NCBI GenBank assembly: GCA_021794595.1
Contig: JAJYQN010000065.1
Location: 1-64,000 of the forward strand
Direction of reading: 5' to 3'
Source of the DNA: Pseudomonadota bacterium
GTDB lineage: Bacteria > Pseudomonadota > Gammaproteobacteria > Acidiferrobacterales > Acidiferrobacteraceae
Length of the DNA stretch: 64,000 bases
The notes under the pieces were generated by a model. The model worked only from the letters and a program-made list of their open reading frames with translations, did not search any database and was not told the DNA's origin. Of this stretch, positions 20,052 through 31,498 are shown piece after piece (within the stretch, counting starts at the first letter, position 1; each line of letters opens with the position of its first letter). The position numbers were made by a program, and so were the translations under genes.

Positions 20052-22211
20052 ATGCCCCGGGCCGTTGCCGTGCGCTCTTTGGCGGGGCTCCTGCTGTCAG
20101 TTGCATGCTCTTGCAGCGCGAGCGCCGCCGTATGCCCCCCGACTCCTCCGCATCCGGTTCCGTTCGTGAGCCACCATAAGGGGACCAAGGTGGCCCACGT
20201 CGTAGCCGATGAGGCGCGCGCCTTTCATGACGGCGTGTCCGTTTTCAGCGGGCATGTGGTTTTGACTTATGGCGCTGAGGTGGTTCACGCCGCATTGCTG
20301 CGCTTTAATCGTCTGCGCAACACCTTTACGGCCATAGGCCATGTGCGCGTGACCAACGGGAAAGGTGGGGTGCTGCGGGCCCACTATTTTCATCTCAACC
20401 GGACGTCCGGACGGGGCGTGGCCCGCGCCGTCCGCTTTGCCTTGCCGGCCAGCAATGCCCGCGGCCGCGCGGTCATGGTGATTTTGCGGGGGCACCACAA
20501 GTCCGACATCAAACAGACGCGTTACACGTTTTGTCCCGAGGGCACCAAGGTTTGGTACATCAACGCCGAGCGCTTGCACCTCAATTATACCAAGGACGTC
20601 GGGGTGGCGCACAACGCGAAGGTGGTGTTCAAGGGCGTCCCGATCTTTTATTGGCCCTACCTGAGCTTTCCTTTGTCCTCTAAGCGTAAGTCGGGGTTTT
20701 TGCCACCCCGCTACGGAAGCGCCAGCACGTCCGGCATCACCTTGTCCGTCCCTTACTACTGGAACTTAGCGCCCAATTACGACCTGACGACGACGCCCGA
20801 GATCTTGGCGCGGCGCGGGGTCCTCTTCCGTAACCATTTTCGTTATCTGGGCGCCAACTACAGCGGTTCGGATTACGTGGACTACATTCCCACCGATCGC
20901 GTCTATGGCGGTCCACGTTACGCCCTGGATTTTATCCATAACCAAATTTTCAACCCGTATTGGTGGGCCGCGGTCAATTATAACCGGGTGTCGGATCCGG
21001 CCTTCTACACGGATTTCAGTAGCAACTTTTCCCTGGTGAGCCAGGTTGATGTCCCGCAGTTGGCGGAGGTCGGCTATTCCGGGCGCAAGGTTCGTGTCCA
21101 CATCGTCAGTTCATCCTATCAACTGCTCGATACCAGCCTCGGCTCGGCCTACCAGCCCTACCAGGAGCTGCCAGGGCTCTTTCTGCGCGCGCATAGCACC
21201 CTAAAGCCCAACCAGTGGCACTACTCTCTCCGGGCCAGCGCTGTCCGCTTTATCGGCGGGAGCGGAGTGCCGAGTGATCGCCTTAACCTCTACCCTTCGG
21301 TCAGCATCCCTTGGCGTTGGCCGGCCGGTTTCGTTATCCCGAAGCTCGGCCTTCGCGAGACGGATTACCGGATCCCAGGACAACCCACCCTTTACCGCAC
21401 GACTCCGACCGTGAGCCTGCGCAACGGCCTCATACTTGAACGTGGTTTCGTGGGCGGGGGTCGAGAGACCCTGACCCCCGAGCTCTCGTACCTTTACGTT
21501 CCGTATCGCAATCAACAGAACATCCCGATATTCGATACCGCCCCCGCGCCCTTTACCTACACCGATCTTTTCCGGGCCAACCCGTTTTTCGGGCCAGATC
21601 GCGTGATCGACACGAATCAGCTCACCGCCGGCCTCACCACCCGCGTTTATTCGGCGCAGGGTCGCGAGCGTCTGCGGGCGAGTGTAGGCGAGATCTATTA
21701 TTTTCATAAGCCGAGCATCTATCTGGCCCCGCAGACTCAGGTTTTAAACCGGGTCTCGGACTTGGCGGCCGAGGCCTATGCGCGCCTCGCGCGCCGGTGG
21801 TATCTGCGGGGCTCCCTAGCCTGGAACCCCAATAACGACCACACCGATGCCGGCGATGCCTACCTGGAGTATCGTCCGCGGCCTCAAGCGCTCATAACCG
21901 TGGGCCACAGGTACATCCGCGGTGTTCAAGAGCAAGTGGATCTCTCGATCCAGTGGCCGGTAGCGGCCCGCTGGTCGACATTGGCGGAGACCAGCTACTC
22001 CTTGGCGCAGTCAACAAGTTTGGAGTCCTATCTCGGTATCCAATACAATAGCTGCTGTTGGGGCCTCAGCTTTTACGTTGGCAAGACCCTTGGCCTTAAC
22101 AATACTCAATTCACAACGACCAGTCTTGAGTTTACCTTGAACGGCCTGGGTGCTCTCGGGTCCGCGCCCGTCATACCCCTAGCCCAGCACGGCTTTATGT
22201 TGGGCCCTTGA
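20052..22211 (+). CDS. lptD: LPS-assembly protein LptD
   Basis: Signal peptide; OstA N-domain; 'PIFYWPYLSFPLSSKRKSGFLPPRYG'; beta-barrel C-terminus; surA downstream. Confidence 0.93.
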   Translation: MPRAVAVRSLAGLLLSVACSCSASAAVCPPTPPHPVPFVSHHKGTKVAHVVADEARAFHDGVSVFSGHVVLTYGAEVVHAALLRFNRLRNTFTAIGHVRVTNGKGGVLRAHYFHLNRTSGRGVARAVRFALPASNARGRAVMVILRGHHKSDIKQTRYTFCPEGTKVWYINAERLHLNYTKDVGVAHNAKVVFKGVPIFYWPYLSFPLSSKRKSGFLPPRYGSASTSGITLSVPYYWNLAPNYDLTTTPEILARRGVLFRNHFRYLGANYSGSDYVDYIPTDRVYGGPRYALDFIHNQIFNPYWWAAVNYNRVSDPAFYTDFSSNFSLVSQVDVPQLAEVGYSGRKVRVHIVSSSYQLLDTSLGSAYQPYQELPGLFLRAHSTLKPNQWHYSLRASAVRFIGGSGVPSDRLNLYPSVSIPWRWPAGFVIPKLGLRETDYRIPGQPTLYRTTPTVSLRNGLILERGFVGGGRETLTPELSYLYVPYRNQQNIPIFDTAPAPFTYTDLFRANPFFGPDRVIDTNQLTAGLTTRVYSAQGRERLRASVGEIYYFHKPSIYLAPQTQVLNRVSDLAAEAYARLARRWYLRGSLAWNPNNDHTDAGDAYLEYRPRPQALITVGHRYIRGVQEQVDLSIQWPVAARWSTLAETSYSLAQSTSLESYLGIQYNSCCWGLSFYVGKTLGLNNTQFTTTSLEFTLNGLGALGSAPVIPLAQHGFMLGP

Positions 22212-22221
22212 AGGAGAAGTT

Positions 22222-23463
22222 ATGTCGATTATAGTCCCGCAGGCGGGGGCCGCTAGCCATCCCGTGACCGTCGATAAGATCGTCGCGATCGTCAATAACG
22301 CCGTTATTACCCAAAACGAGCTTGATAAACGCGTATCGCTTTTGATGCGGCGCCTAGCGGCTCGCCATGTCGCCCTCCCCCCGCGGCGTTTGCTGGCGCG
22401 CAAGGTCTTAAGCCAAATGGTATTGCAACGCTTGGAGCTTCAATACGCCAAGCGCTTGGGTATACACATAAGCCGGAGTCAGCTGCGGCACGCCGAGAAG
22501 AGCCTAGCGGCCCGCAATCACATGACCTTGGCGCAATTCGAGGGGGCGGTGGCCGGGCAGGGCTTCAGCGCCCGCGGCTTTCGTCGGCGGTTGCGCGTTG
22601 AATTGACCATTCGGGAATTGGTCGAACGCCGGATTAGCCGGAGCGTGACGGTCTCGCGGCGGGCCGTGAACCGATTTTTGGCCCGGGCGCAGGCTGCGGA
22701 CGGAGCTCGTTATCGCCTCTCCGAAATCACCCTGACGGTCCCCGCGACTGCGAGCCAAGCGCGCCGCCAGAAGGTCCGCCGTCGAGCGCAGGCGGTGCTC
22801 ACCAAGATTCGCGGCGGGGAACCGTTCAGTCAGGCCGCCATCGCCTATTCCCAAGACCCCCATGCCTTGGAAGGCGGTAGCTTGGGTTGGCGGACCGCAG
22901 CGCGGCTCCCGGCGCGCTTCGTGCGCGCGGCGGGTACTATGACGGTCGGTCAGGTGCGATTGCTTGCCGGGCACGCGGCTTATTATCTTATTAAGCTGCG
23001 CGGGGAAAAGGCCGGCGCCGCAGGGCCGGTTCGAACCGAGGTGCGGCTGCGCGAGATCGTGCTGCGTCCGAGCCAATTCCTCTCGGGCTCGACCGTCCGC
23101 GAAAAGCTGAAGGCGCTCAAGGCCCGCATTACTCACGGCCAGCATTTCGCGACCGTGGCGAGGGCCTATTCTGAAGGGCCATCCGCTCTCCGTGGCGGTT
23201 CACTGGGCTGGGTGAGCCTCGGTGAACTCCCGCCGACACTGGCTAAGGCGGCAAGCCTGCTTCCGCTGCATGTCGTAGGTGGCCCGTACGCCATACCTCA
23301 AGGTCAGGCGCTCATCGAGGTGACGGGGCGTCGGCAGCGGAGCGGAATGACACGCGAGGAGGCGCGCCGACTCTTGCGTATGCGCAGAGGAAGCGCCCTG
23401 TATGTGCGCTGGCTACAGACGCTCCGTGACGATGCCTACGTCCGTTATCCTGGCCATGGATAG
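22222..23463 (+). CDS. surA: Peptidyl-prolyl isomerase/chaperone SurA
   Basis: 'DKIVAIVNNAVITQNELDKRV' N-domain and two parvulin domains ('GGSLGWR', 'GGSLGWVSLGELP'). Confidence 0.92.
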   Translation: MSIIVPQAGAASHPVTVDKIVAIVNNAVITQNELDKRVSLLMRRLAARHVALPPRRLLARKVLSQMVLQRLELQYAKRLGIHISRSQLRHAEKSLAARNHMTLAQFEGAVAGQGFSARGFRRRLRVELTIRELVERRISRSVTVSRRAVNRFLARAQAADGARYRLSEITLTVPATASQARRQKVRRRAQAVLTKIRGGEPFSQAAIAYSQDPHALEGGSLGWRTAARLPARFVRAAGTMTVGQVRLLAGHAAYYLIKLRGEKAGAAGPVRTEVRLREIVLRPSQFLSGSTVREKLKALKARITHGQHFATVARAYSEGPSALRGGSLGWVSLGELPPTLAKAASLLPLHVVGGPYAIPQGQALIEVTGRRQRSGMTREEARRLLRMRRGSALYVRWLQTLRDDAYVRYPGHG

Positions 23464-24430
23464 ACGTCCCCTTATCGCCATTACGCCAGGAGAGCCGGCT
23501 GGTATAGGCCCGGATTTGATGGCCTTGCTCGATAATCCCGGCGACGAGGCGGATTGGGTGTGTATCGCGGATCCAGGGCTCTTGGCCGATCGCGCCAGTC
23601 GGCGCGGACGAAAGCGCGAATGGCCGCTTTATACTCCGGGCACGCGCGGCTTATCGATCTTACCCGTGGTGCTGGCACAGCCTTCGGTACCGGGGGTTTT
23701 GGATGCCCACAACGCCGCCTATGTGCTCACATGCCTAAGGCGCGCCGCCCAGGGCTGTTTGACCGGGGAGTTCAATGCCCTAGTTACGGGTCCCGTCCAT
23801 AAGGGCATCATCAACGATAGCGGCCAGGCCTTCACCGGTCACACCGAGTTCTTGGCCACGGAGGCCCGGGCAGCCGAGGTCCTCATGGTGTTGGTCGCCG
23901 GGCCCTTGCGGGTCGCGCTTTTGACGACCCATCTCCCCTTGTCCGCCGTGCCAGCCGCCGTCACTGGCGCTCGTCTCGACGCCGCCCTCGACATTCTTCA
24001 TCAGGGCCTGGTCCGCGACTTCGCTTTGTCCGCGCCGCGTATTGTCGTGCTGGGCCTCAACCCCCATGCCGGGGAAGGGGGTCATTTGGGTCACGAGGAC
24101 CGAGATATCATTGGTCCGGCCGTGGACCGTGCCCAAAGCCGCGGTATAGATGCCGTCGGACCGGTGTCGGCGGATACCGCCTTCGTATCCGATCGACTCG
24201 TAGGCGTCGATGCGGTGCTCACCATGTATCACGACCAGGGCTTGCCGGTCTTGAAGAGCCACGGTTTTGGTCATGCCGTTAATGTCACTTTAGGACTCCC
24301 GTTCGTGAGGACCTCCGTGGATCACGGCACAGCACTTGATCGCGCAGGCCAAGGAGCGGTCGACACCGGAAGTTTCGTCGAGGCGCTCGCGCTGGCTAAA
24401 GATTCGGCATTGATCCGTGGCCGTGCTTAA
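23456..24430 (+). CDS. pdxA: 4-hydroxythreonine-4-phosphate dehydrogenase
   Basis: 'PLIAITPGEPAGIGPDL', 'VTGPVHKGIINDSGQAFTGHTEFLA', 'MYHDQGLPVLK'. Confidence 0.95.
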   Translation: MDRRPLIAITPGEPAGIGPDLMALLDNPGDEADWVCIADPGLLADRASRRGRKREWPLYTPGTRGLSILPVVLAQPSVPGVLDAHNAAYVLTCLRRAAQGCLTGEFNALVTGPVHKGIINDSGQAFTGHTEFLATEARAAEVLMVLVAGPLRVALLTTHLPLSAVPAAVTGARLDAALDILHQGLVRDFALSAPRIVVLGLNPHAGEGGHLGHEDRDIIGPAVDRAQSRGIDAVGPVSADTAFVSDRLVGVDAVLTMYHDQGLPVLKSHGFGHAVNVTLGLPFVRTSVDHGTALDRAGQGAVDTGSFVEALALAKDSALIRGRA

Positions 24431-25211
24431 AAAGCGCTTCGGCCAGCATTTTTTACACGATGAAGGCGTGCTTCAGCGTATCGCGAGCGCCTGTCTGGCC
24501 GCCCCAGGCGAGCAAACGGTCGAGATAGGTCCGGGGGGCGGCGCCCTGACGGCGCACCTTCTAGAGCGCATCGAGCGACTCCATGTGATCGAGATCGATC
24601 GCGATCTCGTGGCCGATCTCGGGCGACGATTTCCCCCGCCGCGCGTCACGGTTCACGAGGGCGATGTGCTCCGTTTTTCGTTATGCGAGATCGGCGCGAG
24701 GGGTTTGCGGGTCGTCGGCAACCTTCCTTACAACATCTCGACACCGCTCATTTTTCATCTCCTGGATCAGCCCTGCATCCAAAGCATGGTGTTTTTGTTG
24801 CAAAAGGAGGTGGTCGACAGATTGGCGGCCGTCCCGTGCGGCCCGGATTATGGACGCCTGTCGGTGATGGTTCAGGCCCGGTGCGACGTGGCTCCGCTCT
24901 TTGCGGTTTCGGCTCAGGCCTTCACGCCGCCCCCCAAGGTGGAGTCCCGACTCGTGTATCTGCGACCGATCCCTCACCGTGTTCCCGCATCGGACGCCGC
25001 GCGGTTCGCCAAGCTTGTGGCGACCGCTTTTTCGCAGCGACGGAAGATGTTGCGCCATAGCTTGAAGGCCTATTTTGCCGGTGACGATTGGCGGGCCCTT
25101 GATATCGATCCGACGCGTCGGGCCGAGACTCTGGCCTTTGAGGAGTTCGCGGCGTTGGCAGCTTATCGAAGTCCCGCCGAAAGAGACGTTCAGGAACCGT
25201 CGACTCCGTAA
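24417..25211 (+). CDS. rsmA: 16S rRNA (adenine1518/1519-N6)-dimethyltransferase
   Basis: '[11 protein letters not shown]', '[11 protein letters not shown]', '[14 protein letters not shown]'. Confidence 0.95.
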   Translation: MAVLKKRFGQHFLHDEGVLQRIASACLAAPGEQTVEIGPGGGALTAHLLERIERLHVIEIDRDLVADLGRRFPPPRVTVHEGDVLRFSLCEIGARGLRVVGNLPYNISTPLIFHLLDQPCIQSMVFLLQKEVVDRLAAVPCGPDYGRLSVMVQARCDVAPLFAVSAQAFTPPPKVESRLVYLRPIPHRVPASDAARFAKLVATAFSQRRKMLRHSLKAYFAGDDWRALDIDPTRRAETLAFEEFAALAAYRSPAERDVQEPSTP

Positions 25212-25843
25212 AATCGCTTCCCAAACTGAATTTTGGTTTGGCCTCTTTTCAGGCGGGCGCGATTTGTGTCGCGCAGCGAGTAGACGCACCCGCAATACTC
25301 CTGCTGATAGAAGTGGTTCTCTTTCGATATCGTAATCATGCGTTGGCTGCCGCCACCCTTGCGCCAGTTAAACGTCCAATAGGAGAGTCCGTCAAACCGC
25401 GCCGCGGCGCGTTCGCCACAACCGTTTATCTGGTTCATGTCTTTCCAGCGCGAGATACCAAGCGAGCTCGTAAAAACCGAAAACCCCTGTTCGACCGCGT
25501 AGAGCGCTGAGCGCTCGAACCGGAGATCGAAACACACTGTACAGCGGGCCCCGCGCTCCGGTTCGTTTTCAAGCCCCTTGACCCGCTGAAACCAGTTGTC
25601 TTGATCGTAGTCGAGGTCGACAAAGGCAATGCCCAGCGTATCGGCAAAGCGCTTGTTCTCGGTCTTACGCAGCTCGTATTCCCCGCGGGGCTGGATGTTG
25701 GGGTTGTAAAAAAGCACGGTGAGCTCGATGCCGGACCGTTGCATCTCCTGCATGATGTCGGCGCAACAAGGGGCGCAGCAAGAGTGCAAAAGGACCCGGC
25801 GCGAGCCATCGGGAACGATAAGAGAGGGTCGTTCGGGCGTCAT
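25190..25843 (-). CDS. queH: Epoxyqueuosine reductase QueH
   Basis: '[10 protein letters not shown]', '[15 protein letters not shown]', '[11 protein letters not shown]', 'YCGCVYSL'. Confidence 0.93.
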   Translation of the reverse strand: MTPERPSLIVPDGSRRVLLHSCCAPCCADIMQEMQRSGIELTVLFYNPNIQPRGEYELRKTENKRFADTLGIAFVDLDYDQDNWFQRVKGLENEPERGARCTVCFDLRFERSALYAVEQGFSVFTSSLGISRWKDMNQINGCGERAAARFDGLSYWTFNWRKGGGSQRMITISKENHFYQQEYCGCVYSLRDTNRARLKRGQTKIQFGKRFYGVDGS

Positions 25844-25882
25844 GGCGTTATGGTAACTCGCCGCGTGGTTTCAACACAGTCC

Positions 25883-26599
25883 TTAAGCCAGTTTTTCGAG
25901 GGCGTCGGTGGTGTCGGTAATCCAGCGTTCGGCGAGTGTATTTACGGCCGCTGGGTCCTTGCCCTCGACCGCGATGGGCGGACCTATGACGACGCTAATC
26001 ACGCCCGGTCGTTTAAGAAAGGCGCGCCGTCCCCAAAAGCATCCCGCATTGTGAGCGACAGGCAGGACCGGGCACGCGGCGGCGCAGGCAAGCCGCGCCC
26101 CGCCGAGCTTGAAGCGGCCGTGTTCGCCGCGGGCAACGCGCGTCCCTTCCGGAAAGATGATGATGTAGCGCCCGTCTCGTAAACGTTTCTTGCCATCGCG
26201 AATGACCTGATCTATGGCCCGGCGTTTCTGTTCGCGGGCGATCGCGATCGGCTGGCTTAAGGCCATGCCCCATCCCAGCAACGGGATCCAGAGTAGCTCC
26301 CTTTTCAGGACCCAGACGTGCGGCGGGAAGATCCACTGATAAGCCAGCGTCTCCCATGTGGATTGGTGCTTTGACAAGATCACACACGGGGTTTTCGGGA
26401 TATGTTCGCGTCCCGCCACCTGATACGACAGCCCGCAGGTGATCTTGAGCCACCAGACCGTGAATCGTCCCCATTGCCGGATGACAAGATAGCGGGGAAT
26501 GGGCTTTAGCCAAAAGAGCGCCAACACGACCGGGGCCCATACGGCGATCGAAGCCACGAAGCCCACTTGGAATAGGGCGGCTCTGGCAATTCTCGTCAT
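25883..26599 (-). CDS. plsC: 1-acyl-sn-glycerol-3-phosphate acyltransferase (PlsC family)
   Basis: 'VILSKHQSTWET', 'IIIFPEGTRVARGE'. Confidence 0.9.
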   Translation of the reverse strand: MTRIARAALFQVGFVASIAVWAPVVLALFWLKPIPRYLVIRQWGRFTVWWLKITCGLSYQVAGREHIPKTPCVILSKHQSTWETLAYQWIFPPHVWVLKRELLWIPLLGWGMALSQPIAIAREQKRRAIDQVIRDGKKRLRDGRYIIIFPEGTRVARGEHGRFKLGGARLACAAACPVLPVAHNAGCFWGRRAFLKRPGVISVVIGPPIAVEGKDPAAVNTLAERWITDTTDALEKLA

Positions 26600-27150
26600 G
26601 GCGTGACGGCGAGTCCCCCACCGAGGAGCGCCGAGGTAAATGCGGCGAGGTCATCGAAGACCGCAACCGAGTCAAGCCCGCTGGTCTTGGTCAAGGTACT
26701 TGAGCCTTTGCCGGTTTTCACCAAGACCGGTATCGCCTGAGCCGCGCGTGCCGCCACGATGTCGCGCAGCGAATCCCCCACGGCATAGGTGCCGCTCAGG
26801 TTGGTCTTGAGACGAGTCGCAATCTCCTCGAAAAGGCCGATGTTCGGTTTCCGGCAGCGACAGTGATCATCGGGCCCGTGAGGGCAAAAGAAGATGGCGT
26901 CGATCTCGCCGCCCTTGTGATGGATCTCGTCGATCATGCGGCTATGGATCCGATTTAGCATATCGACATTAAAGAGCCCGCGGGCAATGCCGGACTGATT
27001 CGTCGCCACGACCACGTGAAAGTCGGCATGGACGAGACGGGCGATGGCCTCCAGACTTCCCGGTATTGCCTGCCATTCGTCCGGGCTCTTGATGTAGGCG
27101 TCGGAGTCTTCGTTGATTACGCCGTCTCGGTCCAGGATGACTAAGCGCAT
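26596..27150 (-). CDS. gmhB: D-glycero-beta-D-manno-heptose-1,7-bisphosphate 7-phosphatase
   Basis: 'LVILDRDGVINEDSDAYIKSPDEW', 'FFCPHGPDDHCRCRKPNIG'. Confidence 0.93.
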   Translation of the reverse strand: MRLVILDRDGVINEDSDAYIKSPDEWQAIPGSLEAIARLVHADFHVVVATNQSGIARGLFNVDMLNRIHSRMIDEIHHKGGEIDAIFFCPHGPDDHCRCRKPNIGLFEEIATRLKTNLSGTYAVGDSLRDIVAARAAQAIPVLVKTGKGSSTLTKTSGLDSVAVFDDLAAFTSALLGGGLAVTP

Positions 27151-27153
27151 AAC

Positions 27154-27489
27154 TTAAGTCCTGAACTCGGAGACGCGTATGCGCCCGTTGATCATGCGCG
27201 ATTCTCGGGTCATGAGTTTTTCCATTTTGGCCCAAAACGCCCTGTCGAGCGCAAAATCAGCGGCGATCGCCGTGCCCATAAGCAGGATCAGAAGGTCCGC
27301 GCACTCCTCGGCCAAGGCCTGCGGGTCCTTGCCCTTGGTGACACACGCCGATATCTCCCCTAGCTCTTCGGCCATGAGCGCGACTCGGTAAGCGAGGTCC
27401 TCGCCCCCCCGACCTTTGAGGTCGTGCTTGTCGTGGAAGGCCTGAACGGCCTCCCTCATGGCGGTAATAGAATCCCTGTTAGGACTCAT
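27154..27489 (-). CDS. MazG-like / phosphoribosyl-ATP-pyrophosphohydrolase-like protein
   Basis: 'AYRVALMAEELGEISACVTKGKDPQALAEECADLLILLMGTA' EExxE...ExxD motif. Confidence 0.75.
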   Translation of the reverse strand: MSPNRDSITAMREAVQAFHDKHDLKGRGGEDLAYRVALMAEELGEISACVTKGKDPQALAEECADLLILLMGTAIAADFALDRAFWAKMEKLMTRESRMINGRIRVSEFRT

Positions 27490-29584
27490 CGTGACCCCCT
27501 TGCGGTTTGAGACGCGACACATCGCCTATGCCTTCGAACATCGACGAGAGCCTGGATAACAAGGCCAAACGACTGCGTCGCAGCTCCCGATCTTCGGCCA
27601 TCACTAGCACTTCAAGAAAAAACGCATCGACGACCGGCCGCAGACCGCTCAAGGCGACGAGCGCTTGTTGGTAGTCCCCTTGCTCCACCCAGGCGCTCAC
27701 ACGGGGCTGCAAGGCCTCTAGCCTCTCTGCGAGCTGGATCTCGGCGGCCTCCACGAGGGTTAAAGGCAGGGCGCTGTCCACGGCCTCAGGAGCCTGCTTT
27801 AGGATATTACGGATACGTTTATCTGCGCTAATGAGTGCGCCGGCATCCGGGCTCTGCCCGAAAAGCGCCAAGGCCTCTATGCGGCGAGTGCTATCGCTGA
27901 CCTTGACCATGCCGTATGCAAGCCCGGCATCGACCGCATCGGCGGGATAAGAGGCCGAGAGCAGGTGACGCAGCCGCTCGACTAGGAAGTCGCAGACGGC
28001 AGCGGGCGTGTCGCTTGCGAGCAGGCCCTCCGGGTATTGAGTACAGGCCTCCCGGACCAGGGCCGCGACCGGTATATCGCAGCCGGGGCGTTGCCCGATC
28101 AGTTCCCACAATCGGAGCGCGCCGATGGCGGCGCGGCGCAGCGCAAAAGGATCTTTGTCGCCCGTCGGGGCAAGACCGATCCCAAATATGCCCACCAAGG
28201 TATCGAGCTTATCGGCCAAGGCGAGCGCCTGCCCGAGCTCGGTTTGCGGCAGGGTATCACCCGCGAATCGGGGGCGATAATGCTCGGCTATGGCCTCAGC
28301 CACCGCCCTCGACTCCCCGTCATGGCGGGCGTAGTGGCCGCCCATGATGCCTTGCAGCTCCGGGAACTCGCCCACCATGCCCGTGAGTAAATCGGCCTTG
28401 CTAAGCCGGGCCGCTCGATCTGCTAGGGATTCATCGCCTCCGGTGAGTCGGGCGATGTGACAAGTCAGTCCGCGCAGGCGCCCGACCTTGTCGGCAATGC
28501 TCCCTAGGCGTTGCTGGAAGACCACGGTCTCCAATCCCTCCGCATGGGTCTCCAGGCGTTTTTTGCCGTCGTTCTGCCAAAAGAAGCGGGCATCGGCAAA
28601 GCGCGCGGCCAGCACTCGCTCGTTGCCACGGCGCACGACGGATTCGTCTGTGCTCTCGATGTTTGCCACCGTGATGAATTGCGGAAGGAGCCGGCTTTCG
28701 CGCTCAAGCGGAAAGTATTTTTGGTGATCCTGCATCGCCGCCACCAGCGCCTCTCGCGGGACCTCGAGAAAGCCTTCATCGAAAGACCCTAAGAGCGCCC
28801 GTGGCCACTCGACAAGAGACGTCACGAGGTCGAGCAGCGCCGGGTCTATCAGGGCCTTGGACTTTATGCCCGCGGCCAGGGCCTCGACCTGTTCTCGAAC
28901 CCGGGCCTTGCGTTCCTCAAAATCCGCCAACACGTATCCTTCGGTCTTCAATAGGCGGCGGTAGTCGTCGGCAGACGAGATCGCGATCTTTTGCGGGGCA
29001 TGAAACCTGTGCCCACGGGTCGTCCGCCCGGCGGTGACCGCCAAGACCGGCACGCGCACTAGGCGTTGTCCGTGTAGGAGAACGACCCAATGTACGGGGC
29101 GCACGAATTCGGTCTCGTTATCGCCCCAGCGCATGCGTCGACCCATGGGCAAGCCGCGCAGCACTTTGTCGAGAAGGGCCGGTAGGACGGCCCCCAGGGC
29201 CTGGCCCTTACGCCGTTCGCGGTAACCCAAGAAGTCCCCGCGGTCGGTGGTCAAGGTGGTGAGTGCTTCGATCGGGACCTGAAGGGAGCGGGCAAAGCCT
29301 TGCGCGGCGGCGGTCGGCGCCCCGTCTTTGCCAAAGGCTGCGCTCAAGGCGGGCCCTTTGCGCTCCACAAATTCGTCGGTTTGTTTTGCGGCTACCCCGC
29401 TTACCAGCACCGCCAGCCGGCGCGGGGCGGCAAAGCTTTGACTGTTCGCGTTCTCGCGAAGAAGTCGCGCCTCTGTCAAGGCCGCGAGGAGGCTGTGCGC
29501 GAGCACGGTACCGAGCTTATGCAGCTCCTTGGGCGGAAGCTCCTCGGTCCCGATTTCTAGTAATAATGGCTCGGTCTTAAGCAT
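27479..29584 (-). CDS. glyS: Glycine--tRNA ligase beta subunit
   Basis: '[15 protein letters not shown]', '[16 protein letters not shown]', 'MQDHQKYF'. Confidence 0.96.
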   Translation of the reverse strand: MLKTEPLLLEIGTEELPPKELHKLGTVLAHSLLAALTEARLLRENANSQSFAAPRRLAVLVSGVAAKQTDEFVERKGPALSAAFGKDGAPTAAAQGFARSLQVPIEALTTLTTDRGDFLGYRERRKGQALGAVLPALLDKVLRGLPMGRRMRWGDNETEFVRPVHWVVLLHGQRLVRVPVLAVTAGRTTRGHRFHAPQKIAISSADDYRRLLKTEGYVLADFEERKARVREQVEALAAGIKSKALIDPALLDLVTSLVEWPRALLGSFDEGFLEVPREALVAAMQDHQKYFPLERESRLLPQFITVANIESTDESVVRRGNERVLAARFADARFFWQNDGKKRLETHAEGLETVVFQQRLGSIADKVGRLRGLTCHIARLTGGDESLADRAARLSKADLLTGMVGEFPELQGIMGGHYARHDGESRAVAEAIAEHYRPRFAGDTLPQTELGQALALADKLDTLVGIFGIGLAPTGDKDPFALRRAAIGALRLWELIGQRPGCDIPVAALVREACTQYPEGLLASDTPAAVCDFLVERLRHLLSASYPADAVDAGLAYGMVKVSDSTRRIEALALFGQSPDAGALISADKRIRNILKQAPEAVDSALPLTLVEAAEIQLAERLEALQPRVSAWVEQGDYQQALVALSGLRPVVDAFFLEVLVMAEDRELRRSRLALLSRLSSMFEGIGDVSRLKPQGGHDES

Positions 29585-30455
29585 CGGGTTTTTGCATCCG
29601 AGGGAAGCCTAGTTCTTCGCGCTTTTGGTAGTAGTCCTGCGCTACGGCTCGGGCGAGCGCCCGAACGCGCCCGATAAAGCGCGCGCGTTCCGTCACGCTC
29701 AGGGCGTGACGGGCATCGAGCAGGTTGAATGTGTGCGAGGCATGCAGGACATGATCGTAGGCCGGTAAAGGCAAATGGCGTTCGACAAGCCGGTTGCACT
29801 CCGCCTCGTACTGCTGAAAACGGGTGTGTAAAGCTGGTATGTCGGCCTCCTCGAAATTGAAGTGAGACATCTCCACCTCGTTTTGGCGGTAAATATCGCC
29901 GTAGCGGAGGTTTTCGTTCCAGGCGAGGTCGTAAACATTGTCGACCCCCTGGAGGTACATCGCGAGGCGCTCTAGCCCGTATGTGATTTCGCCTGTCACC
30001 GGGCGGCACTCAAGGCCCCCGGCTTGTTGAAAATAAGTAAACTGCGTGACTTCCATGCCGTTTAGCCAAACCTCCCAGCCGAGCCCCCAGGCGCCGAGCG
30101 TAGGGGATTCCCAGTTATCCTCGACGAACCGCACGTCGTTTTTTAGGAGATCGATACCAAGCGCTTCCAGGGACTTTAGGTATAAACCCTGGATATCGAT
30201 GGGCGAGGGCTTAAGGGCCACCTGAAACTGGAAATAGCGCTGAAGCCGGTTGGGGTTTTCCCCGTAGCGTCCATCGGTCGGTCGGCGCGAGGATTGGACA
30301 TAGGCGGCGCGCAAGGGCTCGGGGCCTATGCTGCCGAGAAAGGTCGCGGGGTGGAATGTGCCCGCGCCGACCTCGGTGTCATAGGGCTGCTCTATTACGC
30401 AACCCTGCCGAGCCCAGTAGCTCTGCAGGGCCAAAATCAGATTTTGGAATGTCAC
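29577..30455 (-). CDS. glyQ: Glycine--tRNA ligase alpha subunit
   Basis: '[39 protein letters not shown]'; GTG start inferred. Confidence 0.95.
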   Translation of the reverse strand: MTFQNLILALQSYWARQGCVIEQPYDTEVGAGTFHPATFLGSIGPEPLRAAYVQSSRRPTDGRYGENPNRLQRYFQFQVALKPSPIDIQGLYLKSLEALGIDLLKNDVRFVEDNWESPTLGAWGLGWEVWLNGMEVTQFTYFQQAGGLECRPVTGEITYGLERLAMYLQGVDNVYDLAWNENLRYGDIYRQNEVEMSHFNFEEADIPALHTRFQQYEAECNRLVERHLPLPAYDHVLHASHTFNLLDARHALSVTERARFIGRVRALARAVAQDYYQKREELGFPRMQKPDA

Positions 30456-30660
30456 GTCGTGGCCCTTGAAAAGAGGGTGTAAGCACACTTTCTGGTTTTA
30501 TGGAGCGTCGCGACGGTCGAAATTGCCGGTTCTTGGGTTCGCCAAAAAAACGGGCGCGCGCACGGGCACTATAATGCGCGCGGGGATCTTCGGCAATCGA
30601 CGGCCAATTCTTGTGTCCCGCGAGGCCCCGTGGGGTATCGGAATTCGGCGTTCCCCGACG

Positions 30661-31416
30661 TCAAAGGCGCAAGGTGGGGCGTTTCTGGACCAGGGTCTTT
30701 GGGTGCCCCAGGTATCCGACCAAGGCCAAGAGACGCATGAGTTTTGCTGTCCGGGCGCGAAAATAGGGGCTGCGGGTCGCGGGATTGCTGCCTTCGGGGT
30801 CGGGGAGCGTGGCCGCGAGTTCGGCGGCCTCGTGAACCGTGATCGCCCAAACCGGTTTTCCGAAATAGTAGCGGGAGGCGGCTGCCACCCCATACACCCC
30901 GCGACCGAATTCGGCATCGTCCAGATAGATCTCTAAAACCCGGTCTTTCGTTAAAAAATGATCGAGGGCGATCGTCAAAAGCGCCTCGTTGCCCTTCCGA
31001 AAGAAGCTCCGTGAGGGGCTTAAAAACAGGTTTTTCGCAGTTTGCTGGGTGATCGTGCTGGCGCCGAACACGATGTGGCGAGCGCGCCAGTCGTAGCGTG
31101 CCGCCCAGAGGATGGAACGTGGATCAAACCCATCGTTCTCGTAGAATGTGTCGTCTTCCCCGAGGATTGCGGCCGAGCGTAGGGCGGGCGGGATCGCCGC
31201 CAGGGCGACCGGTTGCCACCGCAAGGGGGGCCAATGCCGGGCTCTCTGATGACGAAGATAGGCGACGATAAACCGGGATTTAGGTACCGGACCGCTTGCC
31301 AGATGAGACATACTGACCCAGCGGAACGTAAGTACGCCAAGGTCTACAATGGCGACCGAGAGTGCGGCGGTAAGAAGAAGGCGAAATGGGCGCATAGGTT
31401 TCGGACGGGTAAGCAT
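30661..31416 (-). CDS. mtgA: Monofunctional peptidoglycan glycosyltransferase
   Basis: GT51 motifs 'AAILGEDDTFYENDGFD', 'GASTITQQTAKNLFL', 'KDRVLEIYLDDAEFG'. Confidence 0.92.
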   Translation of the reverse strand: MLTRPKPMRPFRLLLTAALSVAIVDLGVLTFRWVSMSHLASGPVPKSRFIVAYLRHQRARHWPPLRWQPVALAAIPPALRSAAILGEDDTFYENDGFDPRSILWAARYDWRARHIVFGASTITQQTAKNLFLSPSRSFFRKGNEALLTIALDHFLTKDRVLEIYLDDAEFGRGVYGVAAASRYYFGKPVWAITVHEAAELAATLPDPEGSNPATRSPYFRARTAKLMRLLALVGYLGHPKTLVQKRPTLRL

Positions 31417-31498
31417 TGCTCCGGCTGCGATATACTGAGAACGGGTCCACGAAGCGGACCCAAGAATAAACGGAGAATGGCGGCAAGCCAAGGGTTTT

